The notes below the pieces were generated by a model. It was not told where the DNA came from. It did not search any database and was given only the letters and a program-made list of their open reading frames with translations. 15,570 nt of DNA. It comes from CAYNFH01 sp964396385. Lineage in GTDB: Bacteria > Armatimonadota > Chthonomonadetes > Chthonomonadales > CAJBBX01. The DNA is taken from contig CAYNFH010000162.1 in the NCBI GenBank assembly GCA_964396385.1, positions 1 through 15,570 on the forward strand, written 5' to 3'. Positions 7,328 through 14,118 of the stretch are shown piece by piece. Positions within the stretch are counted from its first letter, which is position 1. Each line of letters begins with the position of its first letter. The position numbers and the translations under genes are program-made.

Positions 7328-8764
7328 ATGAATGGCGACTACGATGTCCTTGTAATCGGCGCAGGACAGGCGGGCATCCCGCTGGCCCACGCGCTGGCGA
7401 AGGCCGGGCGGCGAGTCGCCCTCGCGGAGCGCTCTCAAGTGGGCGGCTCCTGTGTCAACTTCGGGTGTACGCCCACCAAGGCCGCCATCGCCTCGGCCAA
7501 GCTGGCCCACCGCGCCCGGCATGCGGCGGACCTCGGCCTGCGCATCCCCGGCGTGGAGGTGGACTTCCCGGCCGTCCTCGCCCGAGCCCGCCGCATCGTA
7601 GACGAGTTCCGGCAGGGACTGGAGGAGGAATTCCAGCCGGGCGGCAACCCGGAGCTCCTGCGCGGCCACGCCCGGCTGGACGGGCGGGCCGAGACAGGCT
7701 TCCGCGCGCGGGTTGGGGAGCGGCACATCACGGCTGCTCAGGTGGTACTGGATACGGGCACCCGCAGCCTCATACCGTCCATTCCCGGCCTGCCGCCGGA
7801 AGAGGTTATCCACGCCGGCAACTGGCTGGACCATACTGAGCTGCCGCAGCACCTGCTGATGATTGGCGGCGGCTACATTGGCCTGGAGATGGCCCAGTTC
7901 TACCGGCGCATGGGCAGCCGTGTCACCGTCATCGAGCGCTCCGGCCAGATCGCGGGTCGGGAGGATCCGGAGGTCTCCTCCGCCATCCAGGAGCTCCTGG
8001 AGCGGGAGGAGATCCGCTTTCTTCTCGACACCTCCATCCTCGCCGCGCGCCGGGACGGTGAGAACCTCACCCTCACCGTCGAGACGGATGGCTCGCGGCG
8101 GGACCTGACCGGCACGCACGTCTTCGTCGCCACCGGTCGCCTGCCCAACACCGACGATCTGGGGCTGGAGACCGTGGGAGTGAGGATGAACGACCACGGA
8201 ATTGTCGAGGTGGATGAGCGGCTCCGCACCAGTGTGGAGGGAGTCTGGGCGGCGGGCGACATCCGAGGCGGCCCGATGTTCACCCATACCTCCTGGGACG
8301 ACTACCGCGTCCTCTACTCCCAAATCGCCGGAGACGGCTGGCGCACCACCCGGCGCGTGCTGGTCTACGCCGTCTTTACGGAGCCCCAGCTTGGCCGCGC
8401 GGGCATGACCGAGCTGGAGGCGCGGAAGGCCGGATACTCGGTACAGATCGGACGGTACGACATGAAGCACAATTCCCGCGCCATCGAGACCGGCGAGGAG
8501 GACGGCTTCATCAAGCTCGTAGTCGACGCAAAGACCGACCGCATCCTGGGCGCGACCGTCATGAGCACGGAGGGCGCGGAGCTGGTCCACATGTACGCGG
8601 ACCTGATGAACGCAAATGCCCCCTACACAGTAATAAGAGATGCGATACACATCCACCCGACCCTGGCGGAGGCCGTTCAGAGCGCGGCCGGCGCCGTAAC
8701 CGGCGCGGAGTGGGGTACCGATATACGCAAAGACGCATTCAAGGGTAAGGGAGCAACACCATGA
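7328..8764 (+). CDS. MerA/dihydrolipoamide dehydrogenase-like FAD-dependent disulfide oxidoreductase
   Basis: The 478-residue product has an N-terminal FAD Rossmann motif (VLVIGAGQAGIPLA, 7-20), the redox-active disulfide GGSCVNFGCTPTK (Cys42, Cys47), an NAD(P)H Rossmann motif (MIGGGYIGLE, about 178-187), the second FAD motif with VWAAGD (about 310), and a C-terminal dimerisation domain ending with HIHPTLAE (His443, Glu448), the active-site dyad of the glutathione-reductase/lipoamide-dehydrogenase class. CVNFGCTPTK is the form common in MerA-like proteins, but there is no N-terminal heavy-metal domain, no C-terminal vicinal cysteine pair and no mer genes nearby, so mercury reduction is not supported. 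GAGGA just upstream serves as ribosome site. The stop overlaps the next gene's ATG (ATGA), indicating coupling. Confidence 0.9.
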   Translation: MNGDYDVLVIGAGQAGIPLAHALAKAGRRVALAERSQVGGSCVNFGCTPTKAAIASAKLAHRARHAADLGLRIPGVEVDFPAVLARARRIVDEFRQGLEEEFQPGGNPELLRGHARLDGRAETGFRARVGERHITAAQVVLDTGTRSLIPSIPGLPPEEVIHAGNWLDHTELPQHLLMIGGGYIGLEMAQFYRRMGSRVTVIERSGQIAGREDPEVSSAIQELLEREEIRFLLDTSILAARRDGENLTLTVETDGSRRDLTGTHVFVATGRLPNTDDLGLETVGVRMNDHGIVEVDERLRTSVEGVWAAGDIRGGPMFTHTSWDDYRVLYSQIAGDGWRTTRRVLVYAVFTEPQLGRAGMTELEARKAGYSVQIGRYDMKHNSRAIETGEEDGFIKLVVDAKTDRILGATVMSTEGAELVHMYADLMNANAPYTVIRDAIHIHPTLAEAVQSAAGAVTGAEWGTDIRKDAFKGKGATP

Positions 8765-9333
8765 CACAAGCTGCGGCTCAAGACCAGGCCGCTCCACCGC
8801 AACGGCAGCAGCGAGCCGGCAAAACCGCTCAGTCCGCCGGGCAGCCGCAGAGCGTACTGGCCGGCTACAAGGGGAAGGACGCCCCGCTCGGCGGCTACGC
8901 AGCGCTCATGGGCCTCTACGGGCTGACCGTTGGCGGGATGCTGTGGGCAGCCTCCAGGAACAAGGACCGGCCGCTCGCGGACAGCGTCAAATTGGGCGAC
9001 ATCCTCCTGCTCGGGGTAGCCACCCACAAGGTAAGCCGGCTCATCACCAAGGATTGGGTCACCAGCCCCATTCGCGCGCCCTTTACGGAGTACAAAGAAT
9101 CGACGGGCGAGGGCGAAGTGGAGGAGAAGGCTCGCGGCGAGGGCATGCAGCTCGCCATGGGCCAATTGCTCACTTGACCGTGGTGCACCGGCGCCTGGGT
9201 AGGCGCCCTCTTCACACTCGGTTTCGCCATCAAGCCCAGACTGATGCGGCTCGTCAGCTCCATTTTCGCGGTGGAGACGGTCTCGGACAACCTCCACCTC
9301 GCCTATTCGGCAGCCAAGAAGCTGGAGAAGTGA
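8761..9333 (+). CDS. DUF1360 membrane protein with in-frame TGA at a CxxC cysteine
   Basis: Translation from the ATG at 8761 (overlapping the previous stop as ATGA) gives 138 residues up to a TGA at 9175-9177. The same frame then runs 51 more sense codons to a second TGA at 9331-9333. Upstream residues HKVSRLITKDWVTSPIRAPFTEY and the GEVEEKARGEGM...GQLLT run are typical of DUF1360 (HKVSRL, RAPF and GEV blocks). In that family LLT is followed by CPxC-x-G-x-W; here the sequence is LLT, TGA, then PWCTGAWVGALF. The interruption therefore falls exactly on the first cysteine of the motif, and the downstream part remains a plausible membrane helix plus tail. This may be a selenocysteine codon (U-P-W-C), a TGC-to-TGA nonsense mutation, or a base error. 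Its neighbours are thiol-redox genes. If the TGA terminates, the product is the truncated 8761-9177 form. Confidence 0.75.
9190..9207 (+). promoter_or_regulatory. Candidate bacterial SECIS-like hairpin
   Basis: GGCGCC (9190-9195), a 6-base loop TGGGTA, and GGCGCC (9202-9207) form a perfect 6-bp stem inside the coding frame, with the loop starting 18 bases after the in-frame TGA. Bacterial SECIS elements usually place a G near the start of an apical loop about 16-37 bases past the UGA, which this satisfies. GGCGCC palindromes are common in GC-rich genes and the stem does not extend further, so this alone is weak evidence. Confidence 0.25.
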
Positions 9334-9348
9334 GCGCCGCAGGGTGAC

Positions 9349-10605
9349 ATGGTCCGGGTCGCTGCAGAAACATCGGCGCCGCCTCTCCAGTCCACCTTCA
9401 TCTTCGCCACAGGTATAGAGTGCAGCTATCCGACCATCGCCGGGCCGGATGGCCGCGCCATACGCGTGGACGAGCTGGAGAAGACGCGCCACTATCAGCA
9501 CTGGAAGCAGGACCTCGCGCTGGTGCCGGAGCTGGGCCTCCGATTCCTGCGTTACGGGCCCCCCACGTACCGCGTCCACCTGGGTCCGGACAGGTACGAC
9601 TGGGATTTCACGGACCAGGTCTTTGCCGAGATGCGGCGGCTGGGCATTGTGCCTATCGCGGACCTGTGCCACTTTGGCGTTCCGGACTGGATAGGCGACT
9701 TTCAGAACCCGGACTGGCCGGACCTGTTCGCCCGCTATGCGGCCGCCTTTGCCGCGCGCTTCCCGTGGGTGCAGTTCTACACGCCCATCAATGAGATCTA
9801 CGTCTGCGCCAGGTTCTCCGCACTGTGCGGCTTCTGGAATGAGCGGAAGAAGGACGACCGCGCCTTCGTAACGGCGCTCAAACACCTCTGCAAGGCGGAC
9901 CTCTTCGCCATCCGAGAGATTCTCAAGGTTCGGCCGGACGCCATCTTTATCCAGAGCGAGAGCGCGGAGTTCTTCCATAGCGGCGGAGCCGATCCCGACT
10001 GCGTCGCCAAGGCCAACCTGGAGAACGAGCGCCGCTTCCTCTCCTTCGATCTCCTCTACTCCAACCCGCCCTGCATGGACATGGGTCTCTATCTGCTGGA
10101 CAATGGGATGAGCCGGGAGGAGTACGATTGGTTCATGCACCATAACCTCGGCCACCGCATCATTACAGGAAACGACTACTACCAGTGGAATGAAAGCATC
10201 GTGGCCCCGGGTGAAGAGGTCAGGCCGGTCGGAGAGATATTCGGCTGGCCGGTCATCACGCGGCAGTACTATGAGCGATACCGCTGCCCCGTGATGCACA
10301 CAGAGACCAATGTGCAGGACGCGGAGCGGGCACCATGGTGGCTCGCCAAGGAGTTCTTCAACGTCATCCACCTCCGCCGGCAGGGCGTGCCCGTGATCGG
10401 CTTTACCTGGTACTCCTTGATAGACCAGGTGGACTGGGACAGCGGCCTCACCCAGGATCGCGGCGTGGTGAACCCGCTGGGGCTCTACGATCTGGAGCGC
10501 CGGCCGCGCCCGGTGTCAAACGCCTACCGGGAGATAATCCGCGAGTTCGAGAAGGAGCCGCTGGTTCCGAATAGCACGGTCTTCGCGCTGGACCGGTTGC
10601 CGTAA
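9349..10605 (+). CDS. GH1-like glycoside hydrolase
   Basis: The 418-residue protein has a clan GH-A (beta/alpha)8 pattern resembling family 1 beta-glucosidases: FATGIECSYP near the N-terminus, RFLRYGPPTYRVH (65-77), YDWDFTDQVFAEMRRLGI (83-100), TPINE (145-149) with Glu149 as probable acid/base, HTETN (317-321) with Glu319 as probable nucleophile, and GFTWYSLIDQVDW (351-363). Classical GH1 motifs are TxNEP and ITENG; both are altered here (NEI, TETN), and the protein is shorter than most GH1 enzymes (about 450), so it is a divergent member and substrate prediction is unsafe. No signal peptide is seen, so it probably acts in the cytoplasm. It starts 15 bases after the DUF1360 frame and ends 17 bases before the ArsS-like gene, so co-transcription is likely. 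Confidence 0.85.
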   Translation: MVRVAAETSAPPLQSTFIFATGIECSYPTIAGPDGRAIRVDELEKTRHYQHWKQDLALVPELGLRFLRYGPPTYRVHLGPDRYDWDFTDQVFAEMRRLGIVPIADLCHFGVPDWIGDFQNPDWPDLFARYAAAFAARFPWVQFYTPINEIYVCARFSALCGFWNERKKDDRAFVTALKHLCKADLFAIREILKVRPDAIFIQSESAEFFHSGGADPDCVAKANLENERRFLSFDLLYSNPPCMDMGLYLLDNGMSREEYDWFMHHNLGHRIITGNDYYQWNESIVAPGEEVRPVGEIFGWPVITRQYYERYRCPVMHTETNVQDAERAPWWLAKEFFNVIHLRRQGVPVIGFTWYSLIDQVDWDSGLTQDRGVVNPLGLYDLERRPRPVSNAYREIIREFEKEPLVPNSTVFALDRLP

Positions 10606-10622
10606 GCAAACCCAGAGCCTGA

Positions 10623-11594
10623 ATGGACACTCGCCCCATCCCACCGTTTGAGCGGACACTGGCGCGGCACGGCGTCGCCGCGCTCCATGCCGCCTCTGTC
10701 TCCACCCTCCAGGTGAACGTCGGCAAGCGCTGCAACCAGGCGTGCAAACATTGCCACGTGGATGCTGGGCCCCTCCGCACGGAGATGATGGCGGAGGAAA
10801 CGGTGGAGCAGGTCCTGGATGCCGTCCGGCGCTTCAGGATTCCCACCGTGGACATCACCGGCGGCGCGCCGGAGCTCAATCCTCACTTCGAGCGGCTGGT
10901 CGCCGGCTCACGAGAGGCGGGCGCACACGTCATGGTCCGGCACAACTTTACCGTGCAGTTCGAGCCCGGCAAGCAAGGGCTGCCGGACTTCTTCCGCGAG
11001 CAGGACGTGGAGGTGATCGCCTCTCTCCCCTGCTACCTGGCAGAGAACGTGGACGCGCAGCGCGGACGGGGAGTCTTCGGCCGGAGCATCGAGGCCATGC
11101 GGAGGCTGAACGAGGTCGGATACGGCCGGCCGGGTACGGGACTCCTCCTCAACCTGGTCTACAACCCGCTGGGGGCGGAGCTGCCCCCGCCGCAGGAGGA
11201 GCTGCAGGAGGAGTACCGGCGGGAGCTGCGAGCGCGGTACGGCCTGGTCTTCAACCGGCTCTACACGCTCACCAACATGCCCATCCGCCGCTTCCTGGAC
11301 CACCTGCGCCGTACCGGCGACTACGCGCGTTACATGGAGACCCTCGCCGCCGCTTTCAATCCCGCCACGGTGGAGGGTCTCATGTGCCGTTCGCTCATCA
11401 GTGTGGGCTGGGACGGGCGCCTGTACGACTGCGACTTCAACCAGATGCTGGACCTGCCCCTCACGCCGGGCATGCCGCGCCACATCCGCCACCTCGATCC
11501 CGCCGTCCTGGCTAATCGCCGCATCGCCACCGCCGACCACTGTTACGGCTGCACGGCCGGAGCCGGCTCAAGCTGCGGCGGCGTCGTTGTGTGA
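10623..11594 (+). CDS. arsS: ArsS-like radical SAM protein (radical SAM/Cys-rich domain)
   Basis: The 323-residue product has the radical SAM motif CNQACKHC (37-44) followed by HVDAGP, the DITGGAPELNP segment (77-87), internal cysteines 255 and 270 (GRLYDCDFNQ), and the characteristic C-terminal CYGCTAGAGSSCGG (Cys307, 310, 318). That layout and length (about 320) match the family annotated as arsenosugar biosynthesis radical SAM protein ArsS, which joins a 5'-deoxyadenosyl group to dimethylarsenic. No arsM, arsR or acr3 is recognised within the window; the partner methyltransferase may be elsewhere or could be the unassigned one at 1380. No strong ribosome site is visible; the 17-base gap after the glycosidase suggests coupled expression. 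Family assignment is strong; biochemical role is inferred from the family. Confidence 0.85.
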   Translation: MDTRPIPPFERTLARHGVAALHAASVSTLQVNVGKRCNQACKHCHVDAGPLRTEMMAEETVEQVLDAVRRFRIPTVDITGGAPELNPHFERLVAGSREAGAHVMVRHNFTVQFEPGKQGLPDFFREQDVEVIASLPCYLAENVDAQRGRGVFGRSIEAMRRLNEVGYGRPGTGLLLNLVYNPLGAELPPPQEELQEEYRRELRARYGLVFNRLYTLTNMPIRRFLDHLRRTGDYARYMETLAAAFNPATVEGLMCRSLISVGWDGRLYDCDFNQMLDLPLTPGMPRHIRHLDPAVLANRRIATADHCYGCTAGAGSSCGGVVV

Positions 11595-11663
11595 CTCCTA
11601 CTTGTCATTCCGAGTAACGTCGCGGCGCAACCCCTCGATAAGAGGAACAAATCAGCGATGGCT

Positions 11664-11689
11664 GTAGGGGCCGGGCGCCGTCCCGGCCC
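11664..11689 (+). repeat. REP-like hairpin, copy 1
   Basis: GTAG is followed at once by an 8-bp stem (GGGCCGGG / CCCGGCCC) with loop CGCCGT. A conserved GTAG at the foot of a palindrome is the hallmark of REP elements mobilised by RAYT transposases. Shared flank GCT precedes it. Confidence 0.8.
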
Positions 11690-11741
11690 GATCCGGCCCT
11701 TTCTCCACACCGTACTTCGAGAACGATTCGGTAAAGGCTGT

Positions 11742-11767
11742 GTAGGGGCCGGGCGCCGTCCCGGCCC
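11742..11767 (+). repeat. REP-like hairpin, copy 2
   Basis: Identical to copy 1 across the 26-base core (GTAG, 8-bp stem, CGCCGT loop). Together with the inverted copy 3 it makes a 129-base doublet with GTAG at both outer ends, the arrangement called a REPIN. Confidence 0.8.
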
Positions 11768-11844
11768 GCTCTGTTCCTCCGGTTACACCTGCCGCGTACA
11801 AGCGTTCTCGCGCTGAATCTACATTCGTCGCACTGATACTACGT

Positions 11845-11870
11845 GGGCCGGGACGGCGCCCGGCCCCTAC
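11845..11870 (-). repeat. REP-like hairpin, copy 3 (inverted)
   Basis: Exact reverse complement of the copy 1 core, ending in CTAC on the plus strand and followed by AGC. It is the inverted partner of copy 2. Confidence 0.8.
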
Positions 11871-11992
11871 AGCGTTCGCTGATCCCTTCCGGCAAGCGGT
11901 ACAGAGAAAGCGGCACCAAGGCACCGCACTCCAAATAGCGGGCCGGGAGGGAGACCCATCTCCTGGAGCGGAGTCGGGCACGGAACGGAGGC

Positions 11993-12018
11993 GGGCCGGG
12001 ACGGCGCCCGGCCCCTAC
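11993..12018 (-). repeat. REP-like hairpin, copy 4 (inverted)
   Basis: Exact reverse complement of the copy 1 core. It lies 44 bases from the 3' end of the RAYT gene, so it flanks the transposase on that side. Confidence 0.8.
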
Positions 12019-12062
12019 AGCGTATTCCCGCCATGTGAGCCTAACTGTCTGGATATCGCAGT

Positions 12063-12581
12063 TCAGCACCAAGGCTCTACGATGCCGCAATACGGATACT
12101 GCTCCCGCCGCTCCACCAACCCCTTGCGCACGGGATTGTCCAACACGTACCCGGCGGCTTCGTCAATGGACTCATAGTAGCGCAGCACTCTGTCATAGCT
12201 GCTGCGCTGCCACAGCGGGCCGGCGCCGCCGTGCGTCCACCAGACCTGAGTGATCGTGTAGCGCTTGAACGCGCCTACCTGCTCCAGCAATCCTTCAACA
12301 ACCTGGCCGCGAGCGCCAGCGTCCACGGCCCGATCGGGACCGTCGCCGGGCCGGGCGATGAAGTGGAGGTGGTCAGGCATGAGGCAGTAGCAGTGTAAGA
12401 TCCAGCCGCTATGGCGGCTCCTCCACATCAGAGACTCAATGACGGCCTGGGCAAGCTGCGGCCGCACGAACGGCTGTCCAAGATGCCGGGCGCAGAGGGT
12501 GAAGAAAAACTCCCGGTCCGGGGATGCATATGCGTTGCCCGGCAGCCGGTGTGGCTTGCGCTGGCGCAGAGGTTCACCCAT
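12063..12581 (-). mobile_element. REP-associated tyrosine transposase (RAYT, IS200/Y1 HUH type)
   Basis: The 172-residue product has the HUH motif in CLMPDHLHFI (His71, His73), the FKRYT segment (105-109) where the nucleophilic tyrosine of this family is expected, the PLWQRSSYDRVLR block (122-134) and the YVLDNPVRKGLV block (145-156). These blocks and the length match RAYT/TnpA-REP proteins of the Y1 transposase superfamily, single-strand DNA enzymes that cut at GTAG next to REP hairpins. The gene appears intact: ATG start, no internal stop or frameshift, typical length. It is flanked on both sides by GTAG hairpins in the same orientation (11993-12018 and 12673-12698), supporting a functional link. 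No clear ribosome site precedes the ATG. RAYTs are usually single-copy, domesticated genes rather than free insertion sequences. Confidence 0.88.
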
Positions 12582-12672
12582 GGATGTTCGGACTTTGCCG
12601 TAGTAGCAAGATCACACAGGATTCAGGTCACGAGGGGTCGGGACCGGACCCGTGTACTTGTTGGAAGAGAGC

Positions 12673-12698
12673 GGGCCGGGACAGCGCCCGGCCCCTAC
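12673..12698 (-). repeat. REP-like hairpin, copy 5 (inverted)
   Basis: Reverse complement of the same GTAG-hairpin with the 8-bp stem intact; one loop base differs (ACAGCG instead of ACGGCG on the plus strand). It sits about 90 bases upstream of the RAYT start. Confidence 0.8.
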
Positions 12699-12785
12699 AG
12701 CCGACGAGGCGAGCTCGCATCCATCATTACTTCGTTCCAGTGCAGCGCCGTATCAGGAAATGGAAAGCCCCGCTTCCGCTCCAGG

Positions 12786-12862
12786 GGCCGGGTGGCCCAC
12801 CGCTTACCAGGCGGGGCACGCTACCGATTGCGAGGCCGGGCGGGCTTCCGCTTACCGGAGCG
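12786..12862. repeat. Imperfect tandem repeat, 48-bp period
   Basis: Two units start with GGCCGGG at 12786 and 12834 and share the CCGCTTACC core; other positions differ. The first unit's beginning also resembles part of the REP stem (AGGGGCCGGG), so it may be a decayed relative. Confidence 0.5.
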
Positions 12863-12925
12863 AGCGAGCACAGCGCCGCCGCCCGCCAGCGCAGGCTGCG
12901 CTCTGCTCCCCGGGAAGCACCTGCG

Positions 12926-13088
12926 TTACAGTAACAACGCGTACTCTATAACCTCAAGGCATCGACCGCAGCAGCCTGTCATCCCGAGCAAAGCGAGGGA
13001 TCTGCTTTACAGCAACAACACACAGTCCGCGTCTTCAAAGTGCCGGCCCCACCAACCGTCATCCCGAGCTCTGCGAGGGATCTGCTTT
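12926..13088. repeat. Imperfect tandem repeat, about 80-bp period, with GTCATCCCGAGC core
   Basis: Each unit begins TTACAGYAACAAC (12926 and 13007) and ends with GTCATCCCGAGC, three to four variable bases, then GCGAGGGATCTGCTTT (12978-13008 and 13058-13088). The ends are much more alike than the middles. The GTCATCCCGAGC...GCGAGGGATCT type of sequence is one I recall as a dispersed intergenic repeat in several bacterial genomes; not verified here. Confidence 0.6.
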
Positions 13089-13104
13089 TCTCCGGCCCAC
13101 GGCG

Positions 13105-13551
13105 CTAGAATGGCACCACGTGTATCTCCCCGTCCGGCTCCAGCACAGCGAACTTTACCTGCTCCACCCCTTCTGTGTCGCGCTCCCGGATGGCTTCCAG
13201 CACGTCCTCCTCCGTCAGGCCGGCGCGCCGCAGGTGCTCCTGCACGATGTGACCCTTATTCACCAGCAGCACTGGACCGCCCACCACCAGGTGCCGCAGC
13301 CGTTTGGAGCGAAGCATCAGCAGCGCCAGCAGCCGGTTCACCGCCAGCAGCGTGAAGGCCGACATGATGCCCGCCCCGAGAGAGGTGTTCGCGTTCACCA
13401 TCGCCGTCTCCACGGCGCTGCCGAGCAGGATTATGATCACCAGGTCGAATACTGTAAGCTGGCCGAGGCTCCGGTGCCCCACCACCCGCAGCGCGACGAT
13501 GAGGAACGCGTAGATAACCAGCGTGTGGAGGCCGACAGTTAGGAGAGCCAT
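13105..13551 (-). CDS. DUF421 (YetF-like) membrane protein, paralog A
   Basis: The start at ATG 13549-13551 gives 148 residues beginning directly with a membrane helix, as in the paralogs; a GAAGGGT lies just upstream. A longer frame to 13611 would overlap the divergent gene. Three hydrophobic helices (about 3-22, 33-52, 57-78) carry the DUF421 pattern RVVGHRSLGQLTVFDLV and the soluble C-terminal part ends with AVLEPDGEIHVVPF, the family's closing motif. DUF421 proteins have no settled biochemical role. It diverges from paralog B across only 24 bases. Confidence 0.85.
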   Translation of the reverse strand: MALLTVGLHTLVIYAFLIVALRVVGHRSLGQLTVFDLVIIILLGSAVETAMVNANTSLGAGIMSAFTLLAVNRLLALLMLRSKRLRHLVVGGPVLLVNKGHIVQEHLRRAGLTEEDVLEAIRERDTEGVEQVKFAVLEPDGEIHVVPF

Positions 13552-13575
13552 ACCCTTCAACCCAAGGACGTCCGC

Positions 13576-14118
13576 ATGCTGACCCACTGGCTGGCCGAAG
13601 TCTTCTCCCACCCCGACCTCAAGGGCCTGCTCATTATAGCCGGCAAGACCACCGTCATCTACGTCTTCCTGGTGGCCGGGCTGCGGCTCCTGGGCAAGCG
13701 CGAGCTGGGCCAGATGAACATCTACGACCTGGTGCTCATCATCGTCCTCGCCAACTCCGTCCAGAACGCCATGGTCGGTGACGACACCACCCTGCTAGGC
13801 GGCATCGTGGCGGCGACCACGCTCCTCATCTGGAACCGGCTGCTGACGCTCGCCTTCGCGCGCAACCGGCGGCTGGAGCGGATGATGGTGGGCCAGCCCT
13901 CGCTCATCCTCAACAACGGCCACCTCATCCAGGACCGTTGCGCCAGGGAGGGGATCACCAAGGAGCAGGTGATGGCCGCCCTCCGCGAGCACGGCCTCCA
14001 GAAGCTGGACGACGCCAAGATGGCCGTGCTGGAGGTGGACGGCACCATCAGCGTGGTGCCCAGGGACGCCGACATCCGCCGCACGCGCCGCCACTTCCGC
14101 GCCCTGAGGCTGCAATGA
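13576..14118 (+). CDS. DUF421 (YetF-like) membrane protein, paralog B
   Basis: The 180-residue product has three N-terminal helices (about 19-36, 47-66, 72-92) with RLLGKRELGQMNIYDLV and a C-terminal domain ending AVLEVDGTISVVPRD. AAGGACG upstream of the ATG is a plausible ribosome site. It overlaps paralog C by 4 bases (ATGA), so the two are co-translated. B and C share the strongest blocks (GQMNIYDL, LEVDGT, SVVPRD), suggesting a tandem duplication. Function unknown; membrane complexes between paralogs are possible. Confidence 0.88.
   Translation: MLTHWLAEVFSHPDLKGLLIIAGKTTVIYVFLVAGLRLLGKRELGQMNIYDLVLIIVLANSVQNAMVGDDTTLLGGIVAATTLLIWNRLLTLAFARNRRLERMMVGQPSLILNNGHLIQDRCAREGITKEQVMAALREHGLQKLDDAKMAVLEVDGTISVVPRDADIRRTRRHFRALRLQ

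Larger units (their letters stand above)
11595..12062. repeat. Gene-free repeat nest downstream of arsS
   Basis: No convincing coding region is seen. The stretch contains four of the five GTAG-hairpin (REP-like) elements, two in each orientation, and a short GTCATTCCGAG segment at about 11604-11614 resembling the 12978/13058 repeats. The hairpins could also attenuate transcription coming from arsS. Confidence 0.75.
12582..13104. repeat. Gene-free repeat region upstream of RAYT
   Basis: I see no believable gene here; open frames crossing it lack protein-like composition. It contains REP-like copy 5, a 48-bp-period imperfect repeat pair and an 80-bp-period imperfect repeat pair, all listed separately. 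Confidence 0.7.

Noticed and set aside
7328..8764. Mercuric reductase of a mer operon
   Set aside because: No heavy-metal-associated domain, no C-terminal vicinal cysteines, and no merR, merT or merP nearby; only the core flavoprotein fold is shared.
7286..8797. Minus-strand open frame of 503 codons
   Set aside because: It mirrors the MerA-like gene almost exactly, and the plus-strand product has full catalytic motifs.
9175..9333. Frameshift as the cause of the DUF1360 interruption
   Set aside because: The downstream homologous sequence continues in the same frame as the upstream part, so only the single TGA codon is at fault.
8677..10371. Very long minus-strand open frame (564 codons)
   Set aside because: It is antisense to the GH1-like, DUF1360 and end of the flavoprotein genes, has no domain-like sequence, and arises from GC-rich codon bias.
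11664..12698. CRISPR array
   Set aside because: The repeats occur in both orientations with irregular spacing, are strong palindromes with a GTAG foot, and neighbour a RAYT rather than cas genes.
12411..13355. Plus-strand open frame of 314 codons across the repeat region
   Set aside because: It runs antisense through the RAYT start and DUF421 paralog A and translates the repeats into Pro/Arg/Ala-rich sequence without motifs.
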